Assembly (NCBI RefSeq): GCF_001483755.1
Contig: NZ_LQBK01000005.1
Location: forward strand, 1 to 64,000
Source of the DNA: Kocuria rosea subsp. polaris
GTDB taxonomy: Bacteria; Actinomycetota; Actinomycetes; Actinomycetales; Micrococcaceae
Length of the DNA stretch: 64,000 nucleotides
Direction: 5' to 3'
Each line of letters starts with the position of its first letter. The stretch's first letter is position 1. This document shows positions 27,030-35,402 of this stretch, in pieces. A program made the translations under genes and the position numbers. The notes beneath the pieces were generated by a model. It had not been told where the DNA came from. It worked only from the letters and a program-made list of their open reading frames with translations, and searched no databases.

Positions 27030-28297
27030 GGGCTCGTCCCGCGGCCGCGCAGCACGTCCGCCGCGACGCGCACCACCAGGTAGCCCACCGCGAGCGTGTG
27101 CAGCGCCACCGTGGTGAAGTAGACGTCCTCGGCGAGCGCGAGCTCCTCCCCGCCCCCGGTGACGTGGCCCAGCCAGTTGAAAACCGCCGCCCAGTGCAGG
27201 ACCTCGACGAGCTGCCACACCACGAACTCCCCGACGCGGGGCCGGGCCAGGAGCACGAGGGGCACGAGCCAGATCACGAACTGCGGCGAGTACACCTTGT
27301 TGGAGAGCACGAACGCCGCCAGCACCAGGAAGGCGAGCTGCTCCAGCCGCGGCTCCTCGCGCGCCACGAGCCCCAGCACCAGGATCAGGGCGCAGGCGAG
27401 GGCGAAGCCGCCGAGGGCCAGGACGTTGATCCCCTCGGCCGAGAGCAGCGGGATGTCCAGCCGCGGCGCCGCGACGTCGTTCCACCAGTGCCACACGGAG
27501 GAGAAGCCCGCGCCGCGGTCCTGGCTGAACTGCCAGAACCAGCCCCACTGCACCGGGTCCAGCAGGGCGAAGGGGAGGTTGACGGCGGCCCAGGCCCCCA
27601 CCGCGCCGGCGGCCGCCCGCAGCGCGGGCCCCGCCTCGCGGCGCCGGACGGCCAGCACGAGGACCGCCCCGAGGAGCAGGAACGGGAAGAGCTTGAACGC
27701 GGTGCCGACGCCCAGCAGGACCCCGCCCAGGGCCCACCGGTCCCGGCGGAACGCGAGCAGGGCGGCCACGGTGCACAGCACCGGCCACAGGTCCCAGTTG
27801 ATGAACCCGGTGACCACCACGGCGGGCGCCAGGGCCGCGAGCACCGCGTGGCCGGGGTGCGCCACCATCCGGCCGAGAACCAGCACGACCGCCACCCACA
27901 CGGCGGCGAGGAGCACCGCGTTGAGGTCGAAATATATGCCTTGTCCGACATGGACACGGGCGCGGGGGTCGACGGCGTGGGCCAGGACGCCGGTGCCGCT
28001 CGCCACCACGGTCTGCAGCACGGGGTACTCCAGCAGCGCCGAGGCGTCCAGGTAGGGGAACCGGCCCTCGGCCATGCCGCGGGAGGCATACAGTGTGGGC
28101 AGGTCCGAGTAGCAGAGCTGCCGGAAGGTCTCCGGCTGCTCCCAGGTGACCAGCCGGCACGGGAGCTTGGTCAGGTACGCCAGGAGCGCGGCGTACAGGG
28201 CGCAGCCCACCAGCACCCCCGGCCCCACCCGGAGCGCCTCCGGGCGCCCGGCCGCCGGCACCGGCCCGGCCGTGCCGGTGCCGAGGCGGGTGCTCAC
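27026..28297 (-). CDS. Polytopic membrane protein, GT87/DUF2029-like glycosyltransferase (first of a pair)
   Basis: This 423-residue membrane protein has the GT87/DUF2029 pattern: an N-terminal helix (VLVGCALYAALLAYLTKLPC), extracellular EYPVLQTVVASGTG, FINWDLWPVLCTVAALLAF, and GVGTAFKLFPFLLLGAVLVL. Such proteins include polyprenyl-phosphomannose-dependent mannosyltransferases of actinobacterial cell walls, but the acceptor cannot be read from sequence. Start GTG at 28297 overlaps the cca stop, so cca and the two transferases are translationally coupled. Confidence 0.8.
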   Translation of the reverse strand: MSTRLGTGTAGPVPAAGRPEALRVGPGVLVGCALYAALLAYLTKLPCRLVTWEQPETFRQLCYSDLPTLYASRGMAEGRFPYLDASALLEYPVLQTVVASGTGVLAHAVDPRARVHVGQGIYFDLNAVLLAAVWVAVVLVLGRMVAHPGHAVLAALAPAVVVTGFINWDLWPVLCTVAALLAFRRDRWALGGVLLGVGTAFKLFPFLLLGAVLVLAVRRREAGPALRAAAGAVGAWAAVNLPFALLDPVQWGWFWQFSQDRGAGFSSVWHWWNDVAAPRLDIPLLSAEGINVLALGGFALACALILVLGLVAREEPRLEQLAFLVLAAFVLSNKVYSPQFVIWLVPLVLLARPRVGEFVVWQLVEVLHWAAVFNWLGHVTGGGEELALAEDVYFTTVALHTLAVGYLVVRVAADVLRGRGTSP

Positions 28298-29706
28298 AGG
28301 GCGTCCGCCGCCCAGGCCCGCAGCCGCCGCTCGGCCTCCTCCGGCCCCAGCTCCCCCTCGTCCAGGCGCAGGTCCAGCAGGAACTTGTACGCCCGTCCCA
28401 CCACGGGCCCCGGCGGGACGCCGAGCACCGCCATGATCTGCTCGCCGTCGAGCTCGGGCCGCACGGCGTCGAGCTCCTCGCGGGCGGACAGCTCCTGGAT
28501 CCGCGCCTCGAGGTCGTCGTAGGCCGCGGCCAGCCGGGACACCTTCCGCCGGTTCCGGGACGTCACGTCCGCCCGGGTGAGCCGGTGCAGCCGCTCCAGG
28601 CACTCCCCCGCGTCCCGGACGTAGCGGCGCACCGCGGAGTCGGTCCACTCGGCGTCCCCGTAGCCGTAGAAGCGCATGTGCAGCTCCACGAGCCGGCTCA
28701 CCGTCCTGATGGTGTCGTTGTCGAAGCGCAGCGCCCGCATCCGCTTGGCGGTGAGCTTGGCGCCCACCACCTCGTGGTGCCGGAAGCTCACCGCGCCGTC
28801 CGCCTCGAAGCGCCGGGTCGCGGGCTTGCCGACGTCGTGCATGAGCGCGGCGAAGCGCAGCGCGAAGTCCGGGCCGGGCACGGGGCCGTCCGGACCCGAC
28901 TCCAGGGCCGCGGCCTGCTCCAGGACGGTCAGGGAGTGCTGGTAGACGTCCTTGTGCCGGTGGTGCTCGTCCGTCTCGAGCCGCAGCGCGGGCACCTCGG
29001 GCAGCACGACGTCCGCGAGCCCCGTGCTCACCAGGAGGTCGACGCCGCGGCGGGGCCGGCGCCCGCAGACCAGCTTGACGAGCTCCTCCCGCACGCGCTC
29101 GGCCGAGACGATCCCGATCCGCTCCGCCATGCCGGCCATGGCCGTGCGCACCTCGGGCGCCACCTCGACGTCGAGCTGGGACGCGAAGCGCGCGGCGCGC
29201 ATCATGCGCAGGGGGTCGTCCGAGAACGAGTCCTCCGGGGCGCCCGGGGTGCGCAGCGCCCGCGCGTGCAGGTCCTTGATCCCGCCGTGCGGGTCCACGA
29301 GCTCCAGGCCGGGCAGCCGCAGGGCCATGGCGTTGATGGTGAAGTCGCGGCGGAACAGGTCGTCCTCGAGCGAGTCCCCGAAGGCCACCTGCGGCTTGCG
29401 GGAGTCCGCGTCGTAGGCCTCGGCCCGGTACGTGGTGACCTCCAGCTGGACGTCGCCGCGGCGCATCCCGATGGTGCCGAAGTCGCGGCCGATCTCCCAC
29501 ACCGCGTCCGCCCACCCCGTGACCACGGCGAGCGTCTCGTCCGGCGTCGCGTCGGTGGTGAAGTCCAGGTCCAGGGCGGGCCGGCCGAGGAAGAGGTCCC
29601 GCACGGGACCGCCCACGAGGGAGAGCTCGTGGCCGGCGGCGGCGAACCGCCGCCCCAGGTCGAGGGCGGCGGGATGGATCGCGGAGGTGTCGGGGAGCTG
29701 CGTCAT
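28294..29706 (-). CDS. cca: CCA tRNA nucleotidyltransferase
   Basis: This 470-residue enzyme adds or repairs the 3'-CCA of tRNAs. The nucleotidyltransferase head has LVGGPVRDLFLGRPALDLDFTT with the metal-binding DLD, then RRDFTINAMALRL and LRMMRAARFASQL. An HD domain follows (FAALMHDVGKPATRRFE; FRHHEVVGAKLT). It is the actinobacterial PcnA/CCA form. The ATG at 29706 starts MTQLPDTS; another in-frame ATG lies at 29718. The tRNA-Ile in this window has no encoded CCA and would need this enzyme. Confidence 0.93.
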   Translation of the reverse strand: MTQLPDTSAIHPAALDLGRRFAAAGHELSLVGGPVRDLFLGRPALDLDFTTDATPDETLAVVTGWADAVWEIGRDFGTIGMRRGDVQLEVTTYRAEAYDADSRKPQVAFGDSLEDDLFRRDFTINAMALRLPGLELVDPHGGIKDLHARALRTPGAPEDSFSDDPLRMMRAARFASQLDVEVAPEVRTAMAGMAERIGIVSAERVREELVKLVCGRRPRRGVDLLVSTGLADVVLPEVPALRLETDEHHRHKDVYQHSLTVLEQAAALESGPDGPVPGPDFALRFAALMHDVGKPATRRFEADGAVSFRHHEVVGAKLTAKRMRALRFDNDTIRTVSRLVELHMRFYGYGDAEWTDSAVRRYVRDAGECLERLHRLTRADVTSRNRRKVSRLAAAYDDLEARIQELSAREELDAVRPELDGEQIMAVLGVPPGPVVGRAYKFLLDLRLDEGELGPEEAERRLRAWAADAL

Positions 29707-29830
29707 GGTGCGGCCCATTGTTCCAGACCGCGGGGCGCGGGCCCGGCCGCCGCGGCCCCTCCGGGACCGGCCGCCGGAGCCCCTCCCGCGCTCCGGCGGG
29801 AGCGCGGGCGATTGTGGCAAGGTAGGAGGC

Positions 29831-30331
29831 ATGGCTTTCCCCGTACCCAGCGCACCGAAGAAGCGGCCGACCGCGCCGGCCGCTGCGCTGCCCACGGTCG
29901 AGGAAGTCTCCGCCGGGGGGATCGTCGTCGACCTCGGCACACCGTCCCACCCGGTGGCCATCATTGCCCGGATCAACCGGGGCGGACGCCTCGAGTGGTG
30001 CCTGCCCAAGGGCCACCCCGAGGGCGAGGAGAGCAACGAGGAAGCCGCGATCCGCGAGATCGAGGAGGAGACCGGCATCGCCGGGGAGGTGCTGAGCCCG
30101 CTGGGCAGCATCGACTACTGGTTCACGGTCTCCGGCCACCGCGTGCACAAGACGGTGCACCACTTCCTGCTGCGCGCCACGGGCGGTCACCTCACCACGG
30201 ACAACGACCCCGACCACGAGGCGGTGGACGTCGCCTGGGTGGACATCGACGACCTCGGCCGGAAGCTGTCCTTCCCCAACGAGCGGCGCATCGCCGACAT
30301 CGCCCGTGAATACATCATCCACCAGCTCTGA
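29831..30331 (+). CDS. NUDIX hydrolase
   Basis: This 166-residue protein contains a full Nudix box (GHPEGEESNEEAAI then REIEEETGI) that coordinates metal for cleavage of nucleoside diphosphates linked to X. SAGGIVVDLG begins the fold and HHFLLRATGG lies after the box. It resembles the NUDIX protein encoded beside murJ in other actinobacteria. The ATG follows TAGGAGG. It diverges from cca and overlaps murJ by 26 bases, suggesting coexpression. Confidence 0.9.
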   Translation: MAFPVPSAPKKRPTAPAAALPTVEEVSAGGIVVDLGTPSHPVAIIARINRGGRLEWCLPKGHPEGEESNEEAAIREIEEETGIAGEVLSPLGSIDYWFTVSGHRVHKTVHHFLLRATGGHLTTDNDPDHEAVDVAWVDIDDLGRKLSFPNERRIADIAREYIIHQL

Positions 30332-32036
30332 GACCGCGGAGCCCTCCGGGGCGGCCGGAACGGGCACCCCGGCCGCCCCGGCCCGCCGCTCGGGCGCGGC
30401 CTCCAGCGCCATCATGGCCTCGGGCACCCTCGTCTCCCGCGCGCTGGGGTTCGTCAAGGTCGTCCTCATCACCGTGGCCATCGGTTCGGTCACGACCGTC
30501 TCCGACGTCTTCGAGCTCGCGAACACCCTGCCGAACCTGATCTACGTCCTGGTGGCGGGCGGCGTCTTCAACGCCGTCCTGGTGCCCCAGATCATCAAGG
30601 CCTCCAGGACCGCCGAGGACAGCGGGGCCGACTACATCTCCCGCCTGCTCACCCTCGCCGTGCTCGCCCTGCTCGGCGTCACCGCGGTCGTGGTGCTGCT
30701 GGCGGGGCCCATCGTGCGGACCATGGGCACCGACTGGACCGAGGCGCAGCTGTCCCTCGGGCTGACGTTCGCGCTCTTCACCTTCCCGCAGATCTTCTTC
30801 TACGGCCTCTACACCGTGGTGGGCCAGGTCCTGAACGCCCGCGGCGCCTTCGGCTGGTACATGTGGGCGCCGGTGGTCAACAACGTGGTGGCCATCGCGG
30901 CGCTGCTCGTGTTCGTCCAGCAGTTCGGCGCCTACGAGCAGGACCCGCACACCCTGGAGAACTGGACCCCGGCCAAGACGTTCTGGCTGGCGGCCATGGC
31001 CACCGTGGGCGTCGCCACCCAGGCCCTCGTGCTGCTCTGGCCCCTGCGCCGGCTCGGACTGGAGCTGCGGCCCAGGTTCGGCTGGCGCGGCATCGGGCTC
31101 TCCACCGCGGCGCGGCTCGCGGGCTGGACCCTCGCCACCGGGATCCTCGCCAACCTCGCGTTCCTGACCCTGACCAAGGTCGCCGCGATCCCCACCGGCT
31201 ACCGCCCGGAGTACCTCGCCATGGACCCGCCGCAGCAGATCGCGGGCGTGGCGGCGCTCAACCAGGCCTCCATGCTGTACTCCCTGCCGCACGGGGTGAT
31301 CGGGCTGTCCATCGCCACGGTGCTGTTCAACCGGATGGCCGCGGCCTCCACGGACGGCGACCGGGCCGGGATGGTCGCGTCCCTGTCCTCGAGCCTGCGC
31401 ATCACCGGGGTGGCCACCGTCTTCGCCACGGTCGCCCTCGTGGTCTTCGCCGGCCCGCTCGGCATGCTCTTCAGCGGCGGAGTCCCCTCCGCGGGCGCCG
31501 TGGTCGGCCAGGTGGTCGCGGTGATCGCGGTCGGTGCGCCCTTCATGTCGATCTCCTTCATGCTCGGCCGGGCGTTCTACGCCCAGGAGGACGCCCGCAC
31601 CCCGTTCCTGGTGCAGGTCGGCGTCGCGCTCTTCACCGTGGCCTGCGCCCTGCTGATCTGGTCCTTCGTCCCGCCGGACCGCATCGTCTTCGCGGTCGCC
31701 GCGTGCTACGCGGCCCAGAACGTGCTGAGCACCCTGATCTACCACGCGGTCCTGGTCCGCCGGCTCGGGGACTACGACGTGGCCCGCATCGTGGACTCCC
31801 ACGCCCGGATCCTCGCGGCCTCCCTGCTCGCCGGCGCGGTGGGCGCGGTGGCCCTCCTGCTGCTCGGCGGCTACGACCCCGACGGCTTCCCCTGGACGAA
31901 CCAGCTGACGGCGATCGCGACCCTCGCGGTGGGCGGCACCGTCATGGGGATCGCCTACCTGGGCGCCCTCCGGCTCTGCCGCGTCCAGGAGCTCGACAGC
32001 CTCGTGCGCCCGGTCCTCGCCCGGCTGGGCCGCTGA
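30306..32036 (+). CDS. murJ: Lipid II flippase MurJ
   Basis: This 576-residue membrane protein of the MOP/MVF superfamily flips lipid II. About 14 helices are visible, starting after a Ser/Ala-rich cytoplasmic tail with GTLVSRALGFVKVVLITVAI. Family markers include ELANTLPNLIYVLVAGGVFNAVLVPQ, PQIFFYGLYTVVGQVLNARG, SLPHGVIGLSIATVLFNRMA and LGRAFYAQEDARTP. Unlike mycobacterial MviN it ends after the transport domain; the pseudokinase and extracellular domains are in the next gene. Start GTG at 30306 lies inside the NUDIX gene. Confidence 0.96.
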   Translation: MNTSSTSSETAEPSGAAGTGTPAAPARRSGAASSAIMASGTLVSRALGFVKVVLITVAIGSVTTVSDVFELANTLPNLIYVLVAGGVFNAVLVPQIIKASRTAEDSGADYISRLLTLAVLALLGVTAVVVLLAGPIVRTMGTDWTEAQLSLGLTFALFTFPQIFFYGLYTVVGQVLNARGAFGWYMWAPVVNNVVAIAALLVFVQQFGAYEQDPHTLENWTPAKTFWLAAMATVGVATQALVLLWPLRRLGLELRPRFGWRGIGLSTAARLAGWTLATGILANLAFLTLTKVAAIPTGYRPEYLAMDPPQQIAGVAALNQASMLYSLPHGVIGLSIATVLFNRMAAASTDGDRAGMVASLSSSLRITGVATVFATVALVVFAGPLGMLFSGGVPSAGAVVGQVVAVIAVGAPFMSISFMLGRAFYAQEDARTPFLVQVGVALFTVACALLIWSFVPPDRIVFAVAACYAAQNVLSTLIYHAVLVRRLGDYDVARIVDSHARILAASLLAGAVGAVALLLLGGYDPDGFPWTNQLTAIATLAVGGTVMGIAYLGALRLCRVQELDSLVRPVLARLGR

Positions 32037-32190
32037 GCGTGTGACGGAGCTCTCGGCCCCGGAGCGCCGGGACCGGTAAGGTGCTGAGTGGTCGGTGACG
32101 TGGGTCAGGAACACCCCTTCTGCCCCGCCGGCCACCCCCGCCCGCGAATTCCGGCCCCCTCCGCGAATTCCCGACCCCCAGGGAGCCAAC

Positions 32191-33651
32191 GTGCCCGCAC
32201 CGATGAAGCTCGGTTCCGTCCTCGGCGGCCGCTACAAGGTCGTCTCCGACGTGCTGGCCACCGCCGAGGGCGACCACGTGCTCGAGGGACAGGACCAGAT
32301 CCTCGGCCGCCGCGTCTCGATCCTGCTGCCCGCCGAGCGGCACACGTCCCTGCTGGTGGAGAACGCCCGCTCCATGGCCAACGGCAGCATCGGCGCCCCC
32401 TTCCAGATCCTGGACCTCGGCCAGGCGGAGGCGCACACCTACCTCGTGACCTCGTACACCCCGGCCGCGGACATGCTGGACTCCCTGCTCGTGGAGCCGG
32501 ACGAGGTCGAGGACGAGTCCCTCAGCGACGACATCTTCGGGGCCCCGCGCGGCGGCGGCACCGGCTCCTACGTGTACGAGGAGCCCGCCCCCACCAGCCC
32601 GGCGCCCGTGGTCGCGACCGAGCCCTCCGACGACCTGGGCGGCGCGGCGCCCCAGCCCAAGGTCACCCGGTGGCGGGACGACGACTCGTACGACGACGCC
32701 GCGCCCGCGCCCTCGGTGCGCACCCGGCTCGGCCGGCCCGTGCGGGTCAGCGCCACCTCGACCCGCTCGACACTCTTCGACCGGGCGGCGGCGAGCGGCA
32801 CCGCGGCCTCGGCCGTCCGCACCGCCGGGACGGACATCGATCCCGGCTACGACGGCGACAACCGCTACGACAGCTACGAGAGCGCCGAGAGCTTCGAGAG
32901 CTACCGCAGCGCGGCCCCGGGCACCGCCCCCCGCCCGGAGGAGCCCGCCGCGGCCGCGCCGCCGCGGAAGGAGGACACCGCGCCGCAGACCCGGAAGGGC
33001 GGCAGCGGCCTGCTGCTGCTCCTGGCCCTGCTCCTGGCCCTGCTGGTCGGCGCCGTGGTCTTCAGCTTCGACCGGCTGGGCGGGCTCTTCGCCGGGGCGG
33101 ACGCCCCCGAGCCGGCCGTGAGCGCGCCCGCGGAGGAGCAGGGCGCGCAGGAGGAGACGCGGCCGAGCCCGGAGCCGGAGGCCCCGGCCGCCGAGCCGGA
33201 GCCCCGTGCCGTCACCCGGGTGGTGCCCACCGACCCGGGCTTCATGGCCGACCAGGACGCCCAGCTGGGCCAGACGATCGACGGCAACCCGTCCACCTTC
33301 TGGATCAGCTACGGGTTCTCCGACCAGAACTTCGGCAACCAGACCCCGAGCGTGGGCCTGGCGGTCCAGCTCGAGGAGCCCGCACCGGTGGAGACCCTGC
33401 AGCTCGACCAGTCGTCCGGGTCGGGCGGGATGTTCGACGTGTACGTCAACGACGCCCCGAGCCTGGACGGCGCCGAGCAGGTGGCCTCCGGCTCCTTCAC
33501 CGGCCCGGAGATCACCGTTCCGCTCTCGGCGGCGGCCCGGGACGGGGAGCACGAGTACGTGATCGTGAACTGGACGCAGCTGCCGCAGCTGACGAACCCC
33601 ATCGCCGGGTTCGACCACGGCCTGCGGATCGGCGAGATCCAGCTCGGCTGA
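32191..33651 (+). CDS. MviN-associated pseudokinase/discoidin-like membrane protein
   Basis: This 486-residue protein has a kinase-like N-lobe only (LGGRYKVVSDVLATAEGDHV, GRRVSILLP with no catalytic lysine, YLVTSYTPAADMLDSLL), then a disordered Pro/Ala/acidic stretch. One membrane helix (LLLLLALLLALLVGAVVF) precedes a secreted C-terminal domain of discoidin/F5-8C type (LGQTIDGNPSTFWISYGFSD, LQLDQSSGSGGMFDVYVND). Mycobacterium MviN carries both modules fused to MurJ; here they form a separate gene 154 bases downstream. The lobe may bind an FHA partner as in mycobacteria. GTG at 32191 has CAGGGAG five bases upstream; ATG at 32203 is the alternative. Confidence 0.82.
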   Translation: MPAPMKLGSVLGGRYKVVSDVLATAEGDHVLEGQDQILGRRVSILLPAERHTSLLVENARSMANGSIGAPFQILDLGQAEAHTYLVTSYTPAADMLDSLLVEPDEVEDESLSDDIFGAPRGGGTGSYVYEEPAPTSPAPVVATEPSDDLGGAAPQPKVTRWRDDDSYDDAAPAPSVRTRLGRPVRVSATSTRSTLFDRAAASGTAASAVRTAGTDIDPGYDGDNRYDSYESAESFESYRSAAPGTAPRPEEPAAAAPPRKEDTAPQTRKGGSGLLLLLALLLALLVGAVVFSFDRLGGLFAGADAPEPAVSAPAEEQGAQEETRPSPEPEAPAAEPEPRAVTRVVPTDPGFMADQDAQLGQTIDGNPSTFWISYGFSDQNFGNQTPSVGLAVQLEEPAPVETLQLDQSSGSGGMFDVYVNDAPSLDGAEQVASGSFTGPEITVPLSAAARDGEHEYVIVNWTQLPQLTNPIAGFDHGLRIGEIQLG

Positions 33652-33666
33652 GGCCTCCGGTCCCCC

Positions 33667-33692
33667 GCCGGGCCCGGCACGGCGGGCCCGGC
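33667..33692 (+). terminator. Hairpin after the pseudokinase gene
   Basis: GCCGGGCCC and GGGCCCGGC pair around an 8-base loop starting 16 bases after the stop codon. No T run follows, so it is only a candidate terminator. Confidence 0.4.
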
Positions 33693-33783
33693 ACCGGAAT
33701 ATCCGCCGTGCACGCCCCGTTGTGCCAGTGGTCCCTGCGGTCGGCGTGCCCGGCCGCTCCCTGTACGGAAGGTCTGCAGAACA

Positions 33784-34815
33784 GTGAGCCCCGACTTCGG
33801 TCCCGTGATCAACGCCCTGAACCTCGCCCCCTCGACCGGCGAGCCGACGGCCCCCGCGGACGACGGGGCCGTCCACGAGGTGATCATCGTGGGGTCCGGC
33901 CCCGCCGGGTACACCGCAGCGGTCTACGCCGCGCGCGCCGACCTCCACCCCATCGTGTTCGCCGGGTCCGTGACCGCCGGCGGCGAGCTGATGAACACGA
34001 CCGAGGTCGAGAACTACCCGGGATTCATCGACGGCATCCAGGGCCCGGAGCTGATGTCGAACATGCAGCAGCAGGCGGAGCGCTTCGGCGCCGACATCCG
34101 CTACGAGGACGTCGTGGCCCTCGAGCTCGAGGGCGAGATCAAGACCGTGACCCTCGAGGACGGTTCCGTGCACCGCGCCCACGCCGTGATCCTCGCGACC
34201 GGCTCCGCGTATCGCGAGCTCGGCCTGCCGGACGAGAAGCGGCTCTCCGGGCACGGCGTGAGCTGGTGCGCCACCTGCGACGGCTTCTTCTTCAAGGAGC
34301 AGCACATCGCGGTGGTGGGCGGCGGCGACTCCGCTCTGGAGGAGGCCACGTTCCTCTCCCGCTTCGCCTCCAAGGTCACCATCATCCACCGGCGGGACAG
34401 CTTCCGCGCCTCCGAGATCATGCAGCAGCGCGCCTTCGAGGACCCCAAGATCGAGGTCCTGTGGAACGTCGAGGTCGTGGGCATCAACGGCGAGGAGAAG
34501 GTCCGCTCCGTGACCGTGCGCGACACGGAGTCCAAGCAGACCACGGAGCTGCCCGTGACCGGCCTGTTCGTCGCCATCGGCTCCGATCCTCGCACCGCCC
34601 TCGTCCAGGACCAGCTGGAGCTGACCGTGGACGGCACCATCGCGGTGGACGGCCGCAGCTCCACCACGAGCCTCGCCGGGGTCTTCGCGGCCGGCGACGT
34701 CGTGGACGCCACCTACCGCCAGGCCATCACGGCGGCGGGCTCCGGGTGCGTCGCCGCCGTCGACGCCGAGCACTACCTCGCCGCCCTGCACGACCGCTCG
34801 GTCCTGCACAGCTGA
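33784..34815 (+). CDS. trxB: Thioredoxin reductase
   Basis: This 343-residue flavoprotein reduces thioredoxin with NADPH. The FAD motif [20 protein letters not shown] starts near residue 37, after a ~30-residue extension beyond usual length. The redox pair is Cys162-Ala-Thr-Cys165 ([12 protein letters not shown]), followed by NADPH motif [12 protein letters not shown] and the C-terminal [15 protein letters not shown]. Start GTG at 33784. It lies before trxA, its substrate gene. Confidence 0.97.
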   Translation: MSPDFGPVINALNLAPSTGEPTAPADDGAVHEVIIVGSGPAGYTAAVYAARADLHPIVFAGSVTAGGELMNTTEVENYPGFIDGIQGPELMSNMQQQAERFGADIRYEDVVALELEGEIKTVTLEDGSVHRAHAVILATGSAYRELGLPDEKRLSGHGVSWCATCDGFFFKEQHIAVVGGGDSALEEATFLSRFASKVTIIHRRDSFRASEIMQQRAFEDPKIEVLWNVEVVGINGEEKVRSVTVRDTESKQTTELPVTGLFVAIGSDPRTALVQDQLELTVDGTIAVDGRSSTTSLAGVFAAGDVVDATYRQAITAAGSGCVAAVDAEHYLAALHDRSVLHS

Positions 34816-34948
34816 GCCGGCCCGCCCCGGGACGCACGGCGCCCCGGCCGGCATGGGTCATAATCGAACCAGTTCCGCCTCCCGCACGTTCCACCCAGAG
34901 CGGCCAGGGCCCGCAGACCGCAGGCCCCCCGCCCGGACAAGGAGAAAC

Positions 34949-35284
34949 ATGAGCGCCGCCAAGAACGTCACCGACGCAGACTTCCGCACCGAGGTCCTCG
35001 AGTCGGACAAGCCCGTCATCGTCGACTTCTGGGCCGAGTGGTGCGGCCCCTGCCGCATGGTCGGCCCGGTCCTCGACGCGATCGCCGCCGAGCACGCGGA
35101 CGCCGTCGAGGTCGTCAAGCTCAACGTGGACGAGAACCCCGCCGTGGCGTCCCAGTACGGCATCACCTCGATCCCCGCCATCTACCTCTTCTCCGGCGGC
35201 GAGGTGGTCAAGAAGGCCATCGGCGCGAAGCCGAAGAGCGCCCTCGAGAAGGAGTTCGCCGACTACCTCGTCGCCGGGAACTGA
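34949..35284 (+). CDS. trxA: Thioredoxin
   Basis: This 111-residue thioredoxin has the active site WCGPC (Cys32, Cys35), the buried aspartate in IVDFWAEW and the cis-proline in ITSIPAIYLF. ATG at 34949 follows AAGGAG. It accepts electrons from TrxB encoded 133 bases upstream, and a strong hairpin ends the transcript. Confidence 0.98.
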   Translation: MSAAKNVTDADFRTEVLESDKPVIVDFWAEWCGPCRMVGPVLDAIAAEHADAVEVVKLNVDENPAVASQYGITSIPAIYLFSGGEVVKKAIGAKPKSALEKEFADYLVAGN

Positions 35285-35318
35285 ACGGTTCCACCGACAT
35301 CCTCCTCGGCACCGCGGC

Positions 35319-35356
35319 CTCGTCCGCCCCTCCCCCGCTGGGGAGGGGCGGACGAG
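35319..35356 (+). terminator. Terminator hairpin after trxA
   Basis: A 17-bp perfect stem (35319-35335 with 35340-35356) around a CGCT loop lies 35 bases after the trxA stop. It is GC-rich without a clear T tract, as common in high-GC actinobacteria. Confidence 0.7.
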
Positions 35357-35402
35357 CCGTCGTCCTGGCACCCTGCCGACCCTTCCGACCCGTGGGACAC
35401 CC

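Noticed and set aside
32088-34952. 954-codon plus-strand frame across the pseudokinase and trxB genes
   Set aside because: It is an Arg/Pro/Gly-rich shadow. The recognised proteins use another frame over the same stretch.
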